Positions 29,607 through 39,386 of a stretch of DNA of 64,000 bases are shown here, piece after piece (positions within the stretch are counted from its first letter, which is position 1; each line of letters starts with the position of its first letter). The stretch is taken from NCBI GenBank assembly GCA_027452215.1, contig DAIDGQ010000022.1, positions 62,001 through 126,000 of the forward strand, read 5' to 3'. The notes below the pieces were generated by a model. The model worked only from the letters and a program-made list of their open reading frames with translations. It made no database searches and had not been told where the DNA came from. The DNA comes from Granulicella sp. GTDB lineage: Bacteria > Acidobacteriota > Terriglobia > Terriglobales > Acidobacteriaceae. The translations under genes were made by a program, and so were the position numbers.

Positions 29607-32600
29607 ATGCAAAAAACTCATAGTTCGGCACGATTCACTATGCCGACGAAGCTGAACGTATTTATTTTCCCAGTGGTGCTTTTGGCGCTTCTGGCGTTTA
29701 TGGTTCCACGGGGGGTGGCCCAGCAGTTAACGGGCACTCTGAGCGGTACGGTGTATGACCGATCGGGCGCAATCATTCCCGGGGCCGAGGTCACTTTGAA
29801 GAACGAGGCCAGCGGAGACATTCGCAAGGTGATGGCAGACGGTTCGGGGCGGTTCGTGATCACGGCCATCCAGCCAGCCAATTACTCGCTCAACATTACG
29901 GCTAAGGGCTTCACCACGTGGCAGGAAAACGACATCGTGATGAACCAGGGTGATGCTCGTGACGTACCGAACATCAAGCTGCAGGTAGGTAACGTGTCGA
30001 GTCAGGTCGATGTCATAGCTGGGGGCGCAGCGGTCGTCCCGACGGACACGGCTGAAATCAGCACGGCGCTGAATGAGAAGATGATCAACGACTTCCCGCT
30101 CCAGGGCCGTGACGCCGGTGAATTGATGAAGATCATGCCGGGCATGGCGCTGAATAGCAGCGGCAGCCAATCGGGCGGTTTCAATGACCGGATCGTCGGC
30201 TCGAATAACGGGCCGGTAGGTGCGTACTCCTCGAACGGTACACAGCCAAACGGAACGATGGCGTACATGCTGGACGGCGCGAACCTTGTCGATCCGGGCA
30301 ACTTCGGCACGCAGATTGCGAACATCAACCAGGACATGGTTGGAAGCGTCAAGATGCTGATGTCAAACTATGGCGCAGAGTATGCGAAGGGACCATCGAT
30401 CTTTCAGGCGTTCAGCAAGAGCGGCGGCCAGCAGTTCCACGGTGAGGCTTACCTCTACACTCACAATGCGGCGCTGAATTCTGTCGATGCGTATTCCAAG
30501 AGTCAGGGTCTTACGAACCTGGCGCAGAGCTACTACTACATGGGCGGCAATGTTGGCGGCCCGGTAATTCTTCCCTGGGTAAAGTTCAACCGCAAGCGGA
30601 ACAAGCTGTTCTTCTGGGGCGGCTATGAATACATGAAGCAGCAGCCGGCAGCGACGCCGATCAACTTCAACGTTCCGAATGCGGCTCAACTGTCGGGAGA
30701 CTTCAGCAACCAGGGGGTTCCGGCAGGTGCGATCAGCACGTGGTCTAACTTCTATGGCCCGATGCAGTCGAGCACTCTTGCTCCGGGAGCAACTGCGACG
30801 TCCCTTCCCTTGTCTGATATTGATCCGAATATTGCAGGCATCCTCAAACTGTATCCAGGGACAAATGAGACACCGTCTCCGGCGAACGGCTACAACAACT
30901 ACCTGTACACGAATCAATCTCCTCAGAACCGCTGGGAGGCGACGGGTAAGCTGGACTATGCTATCAGCGATAACACGAAGCTGACTGGCTCCTATACCTA
31001 TCAGAAGGAAGCTGATCTGGCTCCGATCTCGATCTGGTGGGCGGCTCCCTGGACGCTGCCGTATCCTACACCGGCGGCATCGAATACGGTCACGTATGTC
31101 ATTTTGACCAACCTGACACACGTGTTCAACCCCACGACAACCAATGAGTTTGTGTTTACGTGGTCGCATTTCGTCAACCCGTATACGCTGGCGAATCCGA
31201 GCGTTGTTTCGCGCAAAACGAACGGGTTCAATGTACCTGGACTCTATGGCCACACGACCGATCAGATCCCGAACTTTGAGGGCCCGTGGGGAGGTACGCT
31301 GGCGAATCTTTCCAACTACCCGTTCACTCCGGGCTCCTTTGGAGGTGTCAAGCAGGTACCCGCTGTCTATGACAACTTTACCAAGGTCATTGGCGATCAC
31401 ACGATCAAGGTGGGAGCCTACTGGGATGCGAGCATCAACAACCAGAACAGCAACTCGCCGGATAACGGTACGTACAACTTCGGCGGGAACCAGTTCTCGA
31501 CGAACAACTACGTCGCCGATTTGATGATCGGTCGCATCGCATCCTATCAGCAGCAGAATGTTGACGTGCCTGCCAATACGGAATATCACCAGTGGTCGCT
31601 GTATGGTCAGGATTCCTGGAGAGTGATGAAGAAGCTCACCATCAACTACGGTATGAGATTCGATCACGTAGGGCAGTGGTACGGCTACCAGCAGGGTATG
31701 CAGGTCTGGGATCCAGCCAGCTATGTGAATACACCGAATGCACCCAACAACACTGGTCTGCTATGGCATGGGATTAATTCAAGTATTCCTCTGTCAGGAT
31801 TTGTGTCGCCGTTGTTCTACTATGCACCTCGCGTAGGTGTTGCGTATGACATCTTCGGTACGGGCAAAACGGTGTTGCGCGGAGGTTTCGCAATCTACCG
31901 CTATCAGGCGACGAGCGAAACGGCGAGTGCCGGCAACGGTCCTGCGGGTTCGTTTACCTACACGACGCCTACTCCGTTTGAGGGATATGCGAATGTCGTG
32001 AACTTCGTTCCTCCATCCGCTGTTGCGCAGAATGGTTCCTCCATCGATGCAATGCAGCAGGGAGATAGCCGCGCACCGTACACGAGTGACTGGAACTTCA
32101 CGATCTCGCAGGCGCTGCCATGGCGTTCGGTGTTTGAGGCTTCGTATGTCGGTAATCACAGCGCGAACGAGTACATGGACGGGACGAACAGCAACTTGTT
32201 CAACCTGAACAATACGACTCCGGGTGCTTACTTCAAGCCAGATCCCCTAACCGGTAAGTTGGTATCCCCATCCACTCCTTGCGAATCGGGCACGCCGGAT
32301 GGCAACCAGCCACTCTCCTGCGTAGGTCAAACGACGGCGACCTATAATTCGAATGATTTCCGTCCACTACAGAACTATCAGAACGTCTTCTTGTTGACCC
32401 ACGCTCCTTACTCAAACTACAACTCGATGCAGTTGACGTTTACGAAGCAGAGTGGGCCCGTAACGTTCCTGGTGAACTACACCTTCTCGAAGGTGCTTGG
32501 AATCCGGGACGGAGGTTCTAACAACGGTCCAGGAAACGGTACTGGTGTGGATCCCTTCGTGTTGCGCAATAACTATGGACCACTGGCGTATGACCATACG

Positions 32601-33347
32601 CATATCCTGAACCTGACGTACAACTGGTCGATGCCTCGTCCGATTCATGGTTCCAGCCTGGGCATGAAGCTGGCTGAGGGAGTTGTGAATGGTTGGCAAC
32701 TCTCGGGCTATACCGCTTACCAGAGTGGTACACCGCTTCAACCGGTTCTGGGTGGCAACATGAACACGACGTATGCCAGCGGGCTTACGGTGCCTACGAT
32801 TGCTCATCCTAACCTGCCTAACAATGGCATTACGCTGCCGAATGGGTTGGTGGCGAATAGCATCAACACTTCCACCTGGCTGGGTAGCAATTCCTACAAC
32901 GTCCTTGTACCGGCACTTACCTGCGATCCTAGCAAGGGATTGGCAAAGGGTCAGTACTTCAAGCCAAGCTGCTTTACAACTCCGGCCTATGGACAGCAAG
33001 GCCAGAATATTCTGCCTTACATGAGAACCCCGGCTTACTTTGATAGTGATCTGGGTATCTATAAGGACTTCCACTTTACGTCGAGCCGGTACATTGAGTT
33101 CCGCGCTTCTGCAACCAACTGGCTCAACCATCCTCTTGCGCAATTTGGATTGGCCAATAACAGCGATGAGTCCCTCAACTTCCAGCAGAGCACACCTGCT
33201 ACATGCGCGGGTTGCGTGGACTCGAAGGGCAATCCTCTGACGGTTGTGTCCGAGGCTGCAACTAACCAGAACACTCTAACCACTGGTAAGCCTGCCTTCA
33301 AAACGGGCTCCCGGTTTGTAACACTGGCAGCTAAGTTCTACTTCTAA
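29607..33347 (+). CDS. Oar-like TonB-dependent outer-membrane receptor (second copy)
   Basis: 1246 residues. The signal peptide is long (about 39 residues, ending PRGVAQ). A carboxypeptidase-regulatory-like domain (about 40-125; LSGTVYDRSGAIIPGAEVTL) precedes a plug (about 130-240, with NDFPLQGRDAGELMKIMPG) and a barrel that ends LAAKFYF, again with terminal Phe. ATG 29607 (MQKTHSS) was chosen because GGAAGGGGG lies nine bases upstream; a longer frame from 29538 lacks one. It shares only the domain plan with the first receptor: different plug and barrel sequence implies a different ligand. It is followed by a hairpin terminator and a CRTAC1 gene. Confidence 0.9.
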   Translation: MQKTHSSARFTMPTKLNVFIFPVVLLALLAFMVPRGVAQQLTGTLSGTVYDRSGAIIPGAEVTLKNEASGDIRKVMADGSGRFVITAIQPANYSLNITAKGFTTWQENDIVMNQGDARDVPNIKLQVGNVSSQVDVIAGGAAVVPTDTAEISTALNEKMINDFPLQGRDAGELMKIMPGMALNSSGSQSGGFNDRIVGSNNGPVGAYSSNGTQPNGTMAYMLDGANLVDPGNFGTQIANINQDMVGSVKMLMSNYGAEYAKGPSIFQAFSKSGGQQFHGEAYLYTHNAALNSVDAYSKSQGLTNLAQSYYYMGGNVGGPVILPWVKFNRKRNKLFFWGGYEYMKQQPAATPINFNVPNAAQLSGDFSNQGVPAGAISTWSNFYGPMQSSTLAPGATATSLPLSDIDPNIAGILKLYPGTNETPSPANGYNNYLYTNQSPQNRWEATGKLDYAISDNTKLTGSYTYQKEADLAPISIWWAAPWTLPYPTPAASNTVTYVILTNLTHVFNPTTTNEFVFTWSHFVNPYTLANPSVVSRKTNGFNVPGLYGHTTDQIPNFEGPWGGTLANLSNYPFTPGSFGGVKQVPAVYDNFTKVIGDHTIKVGAYWDASINNQNSNSPDNGTYNFGGNQFSTNNYVADLMIGRIASYQQQNVDVPANTEYHQWSLYGQDSWRVMKKLTINYGMRFDHVGQWYGYQQGMQVWDPASYVNTPNAPNNTGLLWHGINSSIPLSGFVSPLFYYAPRVGVAYDIFGTGKTVLRGGFAIYRYQATSETASAGNGPAGSFTYTTPTPFEGYANVVNFVPPSAVAQNGSSIDAMQQGDSRAPYTSDWNFTISQALPWRSVFEASYVGNHSANEYMDGTNSNLFNLNNTTPGAYFKPDPLTGKLVSPSTPCESGTPDGNQPLSCVGQTTATYNSNDFRPLQNYQNVFLLTHAPYSNYNSMQLTFTKQSGPVTFLVNYTFSKVLGIRDGGSNNGPGNGTGVDPFVLRNNYGPLAYDHTHILNLTYNWSMPRPIHGSSLGMKLAEGVVNGWQLSGYTAYQSGTPLQPVLGGNMNTTYASGLTVPTIAHPNLPNNGITLPNGLVANSINTSTWLGSNSYNVLVPALTCDPSKGLAKGQYFKPSCFTTPAYGQQGQNILPYMRTPAYFDSDLGIYKDFHFTSSRYIEFRASATNWLNHPLAQFGLANNSDESLNFQQSTPATCAGCVDSKGNPLTVVSEAATNQNTLTTGKPAFKTGSRFVTLAAKFYF

Positions 33348-33373
33348 CGAGGAACTTTTCAGCTAACATACGA

Positions 33374-33396
33374 GGGGCGGCTGGCGCCGCCCCTTT
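33374..33396 (+). terminator. Hairpin terminator between the receptor and the CRTAC1 gene
   Basis: GGGGCGG (33374-33380) pairs with CCGCCCC (33387-33393) around a six-base loop and TTT follows. Transcription may be only attenuated, because the CRTAC1 start comes 13 bases later with no separate promoter seen. Confidence 0.65.
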
Positions 33397-33408
33397 GTAT
33401 TGGTCCCT

Positions 33409-35094
33409 ATGAATTTTTCGAAATCAATTCGGTGTGCCGTATGGATCGGCTTGTTCCATGTACTTATGGGCGGGTGTGCGCTGTTATGCCAGGCTCCGGG
33501 TGGGAGTTCTACAACGCCCCCGATACAGTTCGAGTTACAGAAGATCCCGTTTCGTCTTGAAAATGATGAGACTCCTGCGAAGAATGCTCCGGAAGCGATG
33601 GCTGGCGGCGTTGCCGTGTTTGACTACAACGGGGATGGTCGTCCCGATATCTTCTTTACGAATGGCGCGAATATAGCGACGTTGAAGAAAGATTCACCCA
33701 AGTATCGCAATCGCCTCTTCCGCAACGATGGAAAGGGTGTGTACACGGATGTAACGGACGCTGCGGGGCTTGCGGGCTCAGGGTATGACATCGGAGCAGC
33801 GGTCGGGGACTATGACAATGACGGGCACCCTGATTTATTCGTTGCGGGCTTATATAAAAACACGCTCTACCACAATAATGGCGACGGTACCTTCACGGAT
33901 GTAACGACGAAGGCAGGACTGGATAAGTCGATAGATCCCCAGTATGGGCCTCTCTGGGCAGTGGCGGCGGTGTGGGTCGACGTGAATAATGACGGGCTGC
34001 TAGATCTGTTTGTGGTGAATTACATGCAGTGGAAGTACTCTGATCAGCCGCTGTGTTCTTATCACGGGATTGCTGATTATTGTCATCCTCGCTATTACAA
34101 ACCGGTACCGGATCAACTCTTCATCAATCATGGGGATGGAACGTTTACCGACGAATCGGTTAAGTGGGGGATACGAGATCATGCAGGCAAGGGGATGGGT
34201 GTCGGGATGGCGGACTACGACCTTGATGGGCGCCAGGATCTGTTTGTTACGAACGACGCGGGTTACGAGTTCTTATTTCATAATCTCGGAAATAAGTTTG
34301 AAGAAGTAGCGTTCGATGCCGGGGTGGCGCTTCCTGAAGACGGGAATTTTATTTCAGGAATGGGTCTTGATTTTCGCGACTTCAATAATGATGGTTATCC
34401 TGATATCTCGTATGTCGCGCTGAACAATCAGACCTTTCCTTTGTACGAGAATACGGGGAAGGGCGATTTTAAAGAGGTAACGACATCGAGTGGTATGCGT
34501 AACCTGAGCATGCCCATGGCGGGTTATGGTTCTGGGATCTATGACTTGGATAACGATGGGTGGAAGGACCTTTTTGTAACTCGGGGCCATGTTGAGTCAA
34601 TGCCTGTGCCGGGTGCCGATATCGATGAGTACAACACGGTTTTTCATAACTCGGGCAAGAGTGGTAAATGGACGGCGCTCACTGCGGAAGCGGGACTGAC
34701 AGCTTCGCCGGGGGCGCGGCATCGGGGGTGCGCCTTTGGGGACCTCGATGGAGACGGCCGGGTGGATGTCGTCGCTACGGCACTCAGTGCGGGTGCAGAG
34801 ATCTGGATGAACCGAAGCAAGAATGCGAATCATTGGTTGGATGTTGCTTTGCGGGGGACAAAGAGTAATCGTGATGGCATCGGCGCGAGGGTCAAGGTCG
34901 TGACCAAGAGTGGCACGCAGTATAACCACATGACAACGAGCGTGTGCTATGCGTCATCGAGCGACGGGCCGGTTCACTTCGGCCTCGGCCCAGACTCGCG
35001 TGCAGATCTGGTTGAGGTTACGTGGCCTTCAGGAAAAGTACAAGACTTCAAGAATGTAGATGCTGACCATATCCTGATGGCTGTTGAACCTTAA
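33409..35094 (+). CDS. CRTAC1-type protein with FG-GAP repeats and ASPIC/UnbV domain
   Basis: 561 residues with an N-terminal hydrophobic export segment (possible lipoprotein cysteine in LMGGC). Seven calcium-loop motifs of the FG-GAP/VCBS type are visible: DYNGDGRPD, DYDNDGHPD, DVNNDGLLD, DYDLDGRQD, DFNNDGYPD, DLDNDGWKD and DLDGDGRVD, implying an integrin-like beta-propeller. The last about 90 residues (NHWLDVALRGTKSNRDGIGARV, PVHFGLG, VTWPSG) are an ASPIC/UnbV domain. Function is unknown; the family is exported and often encoded beside TonB receptors and TPR proteins. ATG 33409 was taken rather than TTG 33400. Confidence 0.87.
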   Translation: MNFSKSIRCAVWIGLFHVLMGGCALLCQAPGGSSTTPPIQFELQKIPFRLENDETPAKNAPEAMAGGVAVFDYNGDGRPDIFFTNGANIATLKKDSPKYRNRLFRNDGKGVYTDVTDAAGLAGSGYDIGAAVGDYDNDGHPDLFVAGLYKNTLYHNNGDGTFTDVTTKAGLDKSIDPQYGPLWAVAAVWVDVNNDGLLDLFVVNYMQWKYSDQPLCSYHGIADYCHPRYYKPVPDQLFINHGDGTFTDESVKWGIRDHAGKGMGVGMADYDLDGRQDLFVTNDAGYEFLFHNLGNKFEEVAFDAGVALPEDGNFISGMGLDFRDFNNDGYPDISYVALNNQTFPLYENTGKGDFKEVTTSSGMRNLSMPMAGYGSGIYDLDNDGWKDLFVTRGHVESMPVPGADIDEYNTVFHNSGKSGKWTALTAEAGLTASPGARHRGCAFGDLDGDGRVDVVATALSAGAEIWMNRSKNANHWLDVALRGTKSNRDGIGARVKVVTKSGTQYNHMTTSVCYASSSDGPVHFGLGPDSRADLVEVTWPSGKVQDFKNVDADHILMAVEP

Positions 35095-35232
35095 GCTCGC
35101 AGAATTTCCGAGTTACTTCCTGGGTTATGAGCCGGTTGGAGGGGCAGGAGTATTGTCCCGTAAAGGAGTCTTGGGAGCATCCTCGTCGGTCGTCAGCCGC
35201 GCAATCAGGGCAATCTTAAGGTGGACAGGACG

Positions 35233-35276
35233 CCAGGGCGAGGCTTCGGGGCACATGCGTCGAAGCCTCGCCCTGG
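35233..35276. terminator. Bidirectional terminator between convergent genes
   Basis: CCAGGGCGAGGCTTCG (35233-35248) and CGAAGCCTCGCCCTGG (35261-35276) are a perfect 16-bp inverted repeat with a 12-base loop, ending one base before the stop codon of the convergent TPR gene. No T-run is needed on either side to see its role as a stable transcript end, but termination itself is inferred. Confidence 0.75.
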
Positions 35277-36914
35277 TTAGTGCCCAGCCTGCGCAGTTTT
35301 GATCATCTCGCTCAGTTGCTGCGCTTCAGCATTGTGTGGATCGAGTTTTAGAGCGCTATCTATGGCTTCCTTCGCTTCTGGAAAGCGCGACTCGGAGCCG
35401 AACGTCGCGGCCAGGCTCACCCAGGCTTGCGTAAACTCCGGAGCATAACGAACAGCTAAGCGGAATTGGGTTTCGGCAGTAGCCGCGTCGCCGTTCTGCG
35501 ATGCGAGATAGCCGAGACGGTACTGAGCGATTGCGAGAGTTGGATCGATCTGCACTGCCTGCTCGAGCGCTGCGTGCTCTGCTGCCGTATCTCCCGCACT
35601 GTCCAATGCCATAGCTAATTTGTATTCAAGGAGGGCATCCTTGGGCGTCGCTTCGAGTGCTTGCTGGTAGAGAGCGACAGCCGCCTTGGGATTGCCCAGA
35701 GTCATCTGGTGATCCGCTTGAGCGGTCGCAGTGGCAGCGCGCGACGCCAATGTTTTTGCCTGCAACAGCCGCTGGAAGATCTGAAGTTGCGCTTGCGACT
35801 GGTCCGTCTCTCCGAGTGCTTGCAGCACTCGCGAAAGCTCATAGTGGACTTGCGGGTCCTGCGCTCCAAGAGAGAGAGCTTTCTCAAGTTGCAATCTGGC
35901 GCCGCTATTGTCCTGGAGCCTCGCAAGCACTGTACCGAGAGCCTCGCGGGTATTGGCGTTATCGGGATCCAGCGCTACAGCTTCCTCGAGGTATGTCCGC
36001 GCCTTTTCGTATTCTCTGGACCGTCGTTCACCGTCGCCGTTCAGATAGAGCAACTCGGGATCATGAGGGGCCTCGGCCAGCAACTTTTGGCCTAACAGAC
36101 GTGCCTCCGGGGAGTATCCCTTCAACATCAGAACCCGCAGGTAGATGCGTTGCGCTGCCATCTTGCCGGGGTTCGCTTGCAGGGTCTTTCTGGCCAAAGA
36201 TGTGGCGTCGTCAAACCGAGCTTCGTGGATCAACAGGGTGACCATGGCTTCGGCCAAGGGCAGCGAGGAGGGATGCGCGCGGAGAGCGGGCTCGAGGATT
36301 ACGCCTGCGTCTTCCATTCGCCCGGACTTCTCGTAGGCGTAGGCGAGGTCGATGGTGAGGGCGTCATCATGGGCGCTGGCGAGCTGCGGCTGCAAGAGAT
36401 GGATCGCTTCGTCGTAGTCTCCGGATGCCACCAATGATTTGCTTAGCCCGTCGAGCGCGATAGCCGAGTGGGGTTGCAACTGTAGAGCGGCCCTCCACTG
36501 TACTTGAGCAGCGGCTCCGTGAGCGGCCTTATCGAGCGCGGTGGCAAGCAGGATGTGTGGCTCCAAAGCATGGGGCTCCAACTGCACGGATTGCTGGAGT
36601 GAGTCGATTGCCTCTTGCAGTTGACCGGAGAAAAAGAGGCTGGTTCCGAGAAGGTAGGAGATTTCCGCGGAACGAGGTTCAAATTTCGTCGCGGCTTGAA
36701 AGGCTTCCACTGCGCACGCATTCTGGTGTCGTTGGCCGAACCATCGGCCAAGTTGCACATAGCTCCGAGCTCCGGGGTGTGCATGAACGGCGGCCTCCAG
36801 GCTGGGGGGAGCCGAACATTTCTGGGCCTGCCCGTGAGCGGCCGGAGATACCATAATCGCTAGGTTGCACGCGGCGATGAGCGCACCGTTCAAAAGCATC
36901 GTGCGCGTGGACAT
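35277..36914 (-). CDS. Exported large tetratricopeptide-repeat protein
   Basis: 545 residues; signal peptide about 1-30 (ending HGQAQ). The rest is a nearly continuous solenoid of about fourteen TPR units (for example GQLQEAIDSLQQSVQLEPHALEPH, REYEKARTYLEEAVALDPDNANTR, GDAATAETQFRLAVRYAPEFTQAW). ATG 36914 is preceded by no strong Shine-Dalgarno but gives the signal peptide. Convergent with the CRTAC1 gene. With the two TPR proteins further upstream this makes three exported TPR scaffolds around one receptor. Confidence 0.86.
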   Translation of the reverse strand: MSTRTMLLNGALIAACNLAIMVSPAAHGQAQKCSAPPSLEAAVHAHPGARSYVQLGRWFGQRHQNACAVEAFQAATKFEPRSAEISYLLGTSLFFSGQLQEAIDSLQQSVQLEPHALEPHILLATALDKAAHGAAAQVQWRAALQLQPHSAIALDGLSKSLVASGDYDEAIHLLQPQLASAHDDALTIDLAYAYEKSGRMEDAGVILEPALRAHPSSLPLAEAMVTLLIHEARFDDATSLARKTLQANPGKMAAQRIYLRVLMLKGYSPEARLLGQKLLAEAPHDPELLYLNGDGERRSREYEKARTYLEEAVALDPDNANTREALGTVLARLQDNSGARLQLEKALSLGAQDPQVHYELSRVLQALGETDQSQAQLQIFQRLLQAKTLASRAATATAQADHQMTLGNPKAAVALYQQALEATPKDALLEYKLAMALDSAGDTAAEHAALEQAVQIDPTLAIAQYRLGYLASQNGDAATAETQFRLAVRYAPEFTQAWVSLAATFGSESRFPEAKEAIDSALKLDPHNAEAQQLSEMIKTAQAGH

Positions 36915-37114
36915 AGCGGGGTAGGATCCTCCACCTCGAAGTCTAATTGAGCGCTCCTGATGCAGACAAGCGAGGTGATTCGATCGATTTGGCGGGCCTT
37001 CACTGGTGGTACAGGCAACGTGACGGGCGTGAGAGGGTGAGGGATGTGAGCTTATGACGTTGAAGTCGTTCGTGCCGGTCGACGGGCTTCGCGTTGTTGA
37101 GAGTGATGGCAAGC

Positions 37115-38092
37115 CTATTCGTGGGAGGGCGGAGGTGGTGCCGTGGAGGATGGCGTCGGTTTGCCTGTTACGGTGAATGGTTCCATGAGTTCTACGCGCG
37201 TTCCGTCGGGGTCGTAGAGATTTACCTGGCGTTTGCCGTTGATGCCTATCGCAATGGTGAGAGGTTTGCCGTAGGTCTTGAATGCGGGACGTGCCTGAAG
37301 GACTGCGACTGCCTTGGCCATGTCGGGCACTGCGAGGGCGATGTGATTCCTTGTTCCCCATTTATCTGGCGAAGGAAGATTCCGGTAGAGCATGAATTCG
37401 ACGTAGTCATTGCCATCGGGGACGCGCATGTTGATCCAACTCAGTTCGTTTGGATTCGCGCCACCTCGCCAGGTCTCTTGAAAGCCAAGCACGTTGCCAT
37501 AGAAGTCGATGGACTTCTGACTGTCCCCGACGAGAAAGCCAACGTGATAGATCGAGGAAGAGATACGGGTGTCTGGGAGGAACTTTCCTGCGGCCTTCTC
37601 CTCCGTCCCGTCGGGGAGGCTCTGGACGAACTCGACCAGTGTTCCATCGGGGTCCTTGATTTCGAAGGCGTAGTCGCCGGTATGGGTCTTGCCGCCGCTG
37701 CCGGGTTTGACGGGGACGCCTCTCGAGCGCAGGTAGGAGCGCATCTGCTCGACGTTGTCCACAGTGAAACAGATGTGGCTCATCCTGTTTGGAGGAGCGG
37801 TTGGCGGCTCATTGAAGAGCTCTACATGCTGATGATCGTTGATCTTGATGAAGGCTATGCGGACGTCGTCCGTACCTGGCTTGTTCAGCGCGAAGTACTG
37901 ATCGTAGCCAAGGAAGTTATGCCAAAAGTAGATTGCCTTGGGGAGGTCGCTGACGAAATAGCCTACATGAGAGATTCCCGTGATGCGCGGGCGAGCAGGC
38001 GCTGCCTGCTGCGCGCAGGCGGTAAGGGCCAGTCCAACCGCGAGCAGACAGGTGCATAGTCGGAACCTCGTAGCGATGAGTGATGTGCTCAT
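37115..38092 (-). CDS. Exported lipoprotein with two VOC (glyoxalase-fold) domains
   Basis: 325 residues. The N-terminus is a lipoprotein signal (LALTAC, Cys26). Domain 1 (about 37-165) starts ITGISHVGYFVSDLPKAIYFWHNFLGY and carries the VOC His and Glu positions (GISHVGYF, HICFTV, DPDGTLVEFVQ). Domain 2 (about 180-305) starts YHVGFLVGDSQKSIDFYGNVLGF and ends NLYDPDGTRVELMEP. VOC enzymes are metal-dependent isomerases or dioxygenases; a membrane-anchored periplasmic one is uncommon and the substrate is unknown. It has its own upstream region with a 16-bp palindrome. Confidence 0.85.
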   Translation of the reverse strand: MSTSLIATRFRLCTCLLAVGLALTACAQQAAPARPRITGISHVGYFVSDLPKAIYFWHNFLGYDQYFALNKPGTDDVRIAFIKINDHQHVELFNEPPTAPPNRMSHICFTVDNVEQMRSYLRSRGVPVKPGSGGKTHTGDYAFEIKDPDGTLVEFVQSLPDGTEEKAAGKFLPDTRISSSIYHVGFLVGDSQKSIDFYGNVLGFQETWRGGANPNELSWINMRVPDGNDYVEFMLYRNLPSPDKWGTRNHIALAVPDMAKAVAVLQARPAFKTYGKPLTIAIGINGKRQVNLYDPDGTRVELMEPFTVTGKPTPSSTAPPPPSHE

Positions 38093-38450
38093 ACGTGCCT
38101 CATTGCAATTTTGAGTGGTGGGCTATTGGGTGTCCTGGGGTTCGATTGGCGGCAACGCGGGGCCAAGCATGCTTGCCCGGATTTAGACCCCAGTCTAATT
38201 GTGACTGGAGCTTTTGCTTGTTCGACGAGTGAGATTCTTACGATCGGAAGCGAAGACATTGAGATCATCGTGTTTGGATTGAAGAGGCCGGAGCTGTCCC
38301 GGATCATCTCGGCTTCAAACGATACTACGAAGAGCAAACGTCTGGCGCTCTCATGCGATATGTGAATTAGCGGGGGCTAGAACGGGTGCTCGGGGCGAGG
38401 GGACCTGTGCGCCGGAATGCTGCAACTCGCGCTGTAGTGTGGCGGGTGAA
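38093..38450. promoter_or_regulatory. Upstream region of the VOC gene with a 16-bp palindrome
   Basis: No credible gene lies in this 358-base gap. TTAGACCCCAGTCTAA at 38183-38198 is a perfect 6-4-6 inverted repeat about 90 bases before the VOC start and is a good operator candidate. The rest shows nothing else that I can support. Confidence 0.4.
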
Positions 38451-39239
38451 TCAGCGAGCCATCCAGCCGCCGTCGACGGTGAGGACGGTGCCGGTGACGT
38501 AGTCGCTGGCGGGAGAACTAAGGAAGACGGCGGCGCCGGCCAGATCCTGCGGTTGGCCCCAGCGAGCAGCGGGAATTCGTTCGAGGATCTGGCGGTTGCG
38601 GGTCTCATCGGCTTGCAGAGCTTCGGTGTTAGTCGTGGCAAAGTAGCCGGGAGCGATGGCGTTTACTTGAATGCCCTTGGGGGCCCATTCGTTGGCGAGG
38701 GCCTTGGTTAATTGGGCAACTCCTCCCTTGGACGACGCGTAGGCGGGAACCCGTATGCCACCTTGAAAGCTCAAGAGGGAAGCGATGTTGACGATCTTTC
38801 CGGAGGATGATGAGAGACAGACATTCGGCTTGCGGATGAAGATGTCACGAGCCACGAGTTGGGAGAGTTGGAAGACGCTCGTGAGGTTGACCTGTAAGAC
38901 ACGCTGCCAGTCGTCGAGGGTCGTTTCCTCGGCTGCTGCACGGGAGATGGTGCCTGCGTTGTTGATGAGAATATCGACGCGGCTGTAGTGCTTGTGAACG
39001 GCATGGAAGAGATCATCGGCGCCCGTGGTGCTGGAGAGATCGGACTGAAAGGCGACGGCGTCTTTGCCAATGGCTGCAGCGGTTTCGTCCGCTGCACGTC
39101 GATTGCCATGGACAGCCACGGTGGCACCTGCCTGGGCCAATGCGATCGCGATTGCTGCACCAAGGCCACTGGCTGCTCCTGTGACGAGGGCGACTTTGCC
39201 GTTGAGGCGGAAGAGATCGAGGATGGTCTGGGTCGACAT
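38451..39239 (-). CDS. kduD: Probable 2-dehydro-3-deoxy-D-gluconate 5-dehydrogenase (SDR)
   Basis: 262 residues. The Rossmann motif is TGAASGLG, NNAG follows, and the catalytic Tyr/Lys are in YASSKGG; the last segment DYVTGTVLTVDGGWMA is the standard SDR C-terminus. LNGKVALVTGAASGLG and the RxQxLERIPAARWGQPQDLAG stretch match KduD-type sequences, which act on 2-keto-3-deoxy-gluconate formed from pectin or alginate. ATG 39239 was chosen; a longer frame to 39308 has weak coding character. Divergent from the cupin-kduI-kdgK unit, so the group is functionally coherent. Confidence 0.8.
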   Translation of the reverse strand: MSTQTILDLFRLNGKVALVTGAASGLGAAIAIALAQAGATVAVHGNRRAADETAAAIGKDAVAFQSDLSSTTGADDLFHAVHKHYSRVDILINNAGTISRAAAEETTLDDWQRVLQVNLTSVFQLSQLVARDIFIRKPNVCLSSSSGKIVNIASLLSFQGGIRVPAYASSKGGVAQLTKALANEWAPKGIQVNAIAPGYFATTNTEALQADETRNRQILERIPAARWGQPQDLAGAAVFLSSPASDYVTGTVLTVDGGWMAR

Positions 39240-39386
39240 GAGGTCAACTGTACGTCGAGTGTAACTGGTTGCGCAAAGACCTACCCGCGAGGATGCATGA
39301 TACGCCATCCAGAAGACGGTACGACGTGGCGTTGGAGGCAGGGATTCCGTATGCTAGGTAGGGCATAACCTAAGGAGGTTGTGGAT

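Noticed and set aside
39350-39367. TATGC-N8-GCATA between kduD and the cupin gene as operator
   Set aside because: Five-base arms are too short to be significant alone, and the site does not recur elsewhere in the window.
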